From CAVSKL01 sp963728475 [NCBI: Candidatus Eiseniibacteriota bacterium] (lineage in GTDB: Bacteria; Eisenbacteria; RBG-16-71-46; JABDJR01), in contig CAVSKL010000002.1 in the NCBI GenBank assembly GCA_963728475.1, forward strand, positions 558,001-622,000: 64,000 nt of DNA, read 5' to 3'. Under the pieces are notes generated by a model. That model made no database searches and was not told where the DNA came from. It was given only the letters and a program-made list of their open reading frames with translations. The position numbers were made by a program, and so were the translations under genes. Positions 63,145 through 64,000 of the stretch are shown here, one piece after another; positions within the stretch are counted from its first letter, which is position 1, and the number at the start of each line of letters is the position of its first letter.

Positions 63145-64000
63145 TCAGGGCAGAACGAGAACGGGAACCGCCCGGGACGAGCCCGCGGAGGCGCGGATCC
63201 GGGCGTAGTAGATGCCTGCGGGGACGCGGCCGGAGCCGCTTCGCCGGTCCCAGCGGAAGGAGGCGGGAAGCACCGAGGGCGCGGAGACGAAGATCCTCCG
63301 CCCGGCCACGTCGAACACCTCGAGCCGGGCCTCGCCGGCCCCCACCGCCCGGAAGAGCGGGGATCCCGGCCCCTCCACCCGCGCCAGCGCCGGACGGGCG
63401 CTCCGGATCGTGGACTCCTGCTCGGGGACGGGGATCCGGCCGCCGGCGGCCGGCCGCCGCTTCAGGAGCCGCTGCCGCGCCGACTCGCACACGTTCCAGA
63501 CTTGCTCCATCTGGTCAGGGTTCTCCCAGGAGCCCCGCGTCAGGACCAGCTGCTCCAGGTCGCCGATCCAGGCGTCGAACCGGCTCACCGCCCCAGGATC
63601 CACCGGCATGGGGTCGCCCTCGTGGTTCACGTAGATGGGGCTGGTGAGCGCTTCCAGGTTGCTCCACACGTCGGTGGGTCCGGGATGCTTGCCCACCAGG
63701 CGCGCCACCACCCACCCCGATTGCGGCGGAAGGTAGATGCGGAAACCCTGCTCGAGCTCGCGGTCGAAGGCGGGCAGGGCCAGGCTCGCGGTCAGCCGGC
63801 CGTTGAAATAGATCTCCAGGGTCTCCACCGGCTCCCGGCTGAAGAGCCGGAGACGGCAATCGACCGGGTCGGTGCCGCCGCCGGCCGTGTTCAGGGTCCC
63901 CCCGATGCCGACCCCGTTCAGGGTGAACTCCACCGGGAGCGGCCCGTTGGTCCCGAAGCTCCTCCCCGCCCGGAGCCCGGCCAGCCAGTGGTCGTAATTG
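63145..64000 (-). CDS. CehA/McbA-like (PHP-family) secreted protein, C-terminal part with sorting-like domain
   Basis: The frame stays open to the right edge, so the N terminus is outside the window; about 285 residues are visible. The first visible residues, NYDHWLAGLRAGRSFGTNGP followed by LPVEFTLNGVGIGG, match the segment after the PHP metallohydrolase domain in CehA/McbA-family proteins (usually WLxxLRAGRSFVTNGPLL). Beta-rich regions follow, and the last ~90 residues (GEARLEVFDVAGRRIF, RVPAGIYYARIRAS, VPVLVLP) are a FlgD/type-IX-like C-terminal domain. The catalytic His/Asp part is not in view, so the activity is inferred from family only. Confidence 0.75.
   Translation of the reverse strand, partial: NYDHWLAGLRAGRSFGTNGPLPVEFTLNGVGIGGTLNTAGGGTDPVDCRLRLFSREPVETLEIYFNGRLTASLALPAFDRELEQGFRIYLPPQSGWVVARLVGKHPGPTDVWSNLEALTSPIYVNHEGDPMPVDPGAVSRFDAWIGDLEQLVLTRGSWENPDQMEQVWNVCESARQRLLKRRPAAGGRIPVPEQESTIRSARPALARVEGPGSPLFRAVGAGEARLEVFDVAGRRIFVSAPSVLPASFRWDRRSGSGRVPAGIYYARIRASAGSSRAVPVLVLP

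Overview
The window is GC-rich chromosomal DNA (roughly 70 percent GC by eye) from a diderm bacterium. LptE, a small outer-membrane beta-barrel, several lipobox or signal-peptide proteins and the complete SecA point to a Gram-negative envelope. Secreted proteins ending in a short FlgD-like or type-IX-like C-terminal domain (M28 peptidase, M6 peptidase, the PHP-like protein at the right edge) suggest an uncultured lineage of the FCB or Eisenbacteria-like kind. That placement is inference; no rRNA gene is present.

The main structural fact is that the window spans the chromosome terminus. A 28-bp dif site (29066-29093) lies in the only convergent strand switch between two long blocks. Left of it nearly every gene is on the + strand; right of it nearly every gene is on the - strand, so both replichores are read co-directionally with the fork and meet at dif. 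xerD (35 kb) and xerC (45 kb) lie close to their own target site.

Left block (1-29005, +): end of a prenyl synthase, a divergent-PAP2 protein, nadK, a membrane TPR protein, recN, a fused trpGD and trpC, with 4-base overlaps at several junctions; tRNA-Arg(CCG); a secreted M28 peptidase and a small membrane protein; a GAF-GGDEF cyclase; a three-gene operon pairing a phytol/polyprenol-kinase-like protein with a DUF92 (phytyl-phosphate-kinase-like) protein around an SDR; a nucleotide-sugar module (UDP-HexNAc dehydrogenase, C4 epimerase, CDP-paratose-2-epimerase-like); a histidine kinase/NtrC-type regulator pair; lptE-holA; an opposed GT4 glycosyltransferase; a thioredoxin-TPR protein; leuS; asnB.

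Right block (29154-64000, mostly -): a YfgM-like TPR protein and an M3-like protein lacking the zinc motif; a SNF2/RapA-like ATPase (frameshifted) with a coiled-coil partner; a beta-barrel protein; xerD-uvrC; a large GAF-rich hybrid kinase; rpsT (on +); dapA; a lipoprotein-argF-xerC operon; secA; a PP2C-like/PQQ beta-propeller membrane protein; a Slt70-like transglycosylase; an M6 peptidase (frameshifted); guaA; purH-purC-purN-comEC; and the C-terminal part of a CehA/McbA-like protein.

The best promoters share a pattern close to TTGAC(A/C) or TTGTCC, a 17-bp spacer and TAAACT-like -10 boxes; a few start codons sit about 6-7 bases after the -10, suggesting leaderless transcripts. Two genes carry single-base frameshifts in G/C homopolymers, which may be sequence errors. 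No CRISPR array, insertion sequence or prophage was seen.
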